Source: CAYUNA01 sp047629355
GTDB lineage: Bacteria > Bacteroidota > Bacteroidia > Chitinophagales > Saprospiraceae
Direction of reading: 5' to 3'
DNA: 5,181 nucleotides
Assembly (NCBI GenBank): GCA_047629355.1
Contig: JBLHWU010000334.1
Location: 1-5,181, forward strand
Shown piece by piece: positions 5,047 through 5,181 of the stretch. Position numbers and translations under genes: made by a program. The notes beneath the pieces are model-generated. The model had not been told where the DNA came from and did not search any database. It saw only the letters and a list, made by a program, of their open reading frames with translations. How positions within the stretch are numbered: the stretch's first letter is position 1; each line of letters begins with the position of its first letter.

Positions 5047-5181
5047 TAAGTAAGAGACATTGTTTATTTGGGTAAAATTTGAAGATAAGATTTTTTCGAT
5101 AGTTTTCTTTTAAAAATCGTTGCATGGTCTGCATCACGGAACTATTTTTAAGAGGAAAATAGCGGAATAAAGATGTTTTCA
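5047..5181. repeat. Foldback repeat, family F2, copy 2 (cut by window end)
   Basis: Starts TAAGTAAGAGAC, two bases after the F1 copy. From 5063 to the last base it matches F2 copy 1 (1308-1426) at every position, 119 of 119 by eye. Orientation is the same as copy 1. Only the first 15 bases differ noticeably. About 30 bp of the right arm should lie beyond the window. The identity suggests recent spread or gene conversion. Confidence 0.85.

Overview
The window is AT-rich DNA that looks like a member of the Bacteroidota, most likely Flavobacteriia. The evidence is A-rich leaders without Shine-Dalgarno sequences, one exact TAnnTTTG -7 promoter element, an outer-membrane-type protein whose signal peptide ends in TAQ, and protein families typical of that group. 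All recognisable genes lie on the + strand.

Layout: 1-341 is a non-coding leader. 342-1193 encodes an AraC-type regulator. 1194-2375 is a long gene-poor region holding a possible AraC-type direct repeat with a promoter, a 166-bp foldback repeat (family F2), an eroded coding remnant, a multi-hairpin element with a GC-rich arm, a 16-nt F2 relic and a 164-bp foldback repeat (family F1). 2376-4874 carries five same-strand reading frames: an NTF2/SnoaL-like protein, a small exported beta-rich protein, an unrecognised 51-aa ORF, a stand-alone PycTM (formerly DUF5706) membrane protein and an OsmC-family protein. From 4881 to the end lie a second F1 copy in inverted orientation and, abutting it, a second F2 copy in direct orientation that runs off the window.

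The five-gene block is therefore bracketed by inverted F1 copies, and most of the window by direct F2 copies that are identical over the 119 bp that can be compared. Neither repeat encodes a protein; both look like MITE-type non-autonomous elements. The AraC regulator, NTF2-like protein and OsmC protein could form a small stress or detoxification regulon, but this is inference, because the repeats now separate the regulator from the other two.

The most interesting gene is the PycTM protein. This membrane domain is the effector of Pycsar anti-phage systems and also occurs fused to HD domains in Bacteroidota. Here it has neither an HD domain nor a neighbouring nucleotide cyclase, so it is an orphan effector candidate rather than a demonstrated defence system.
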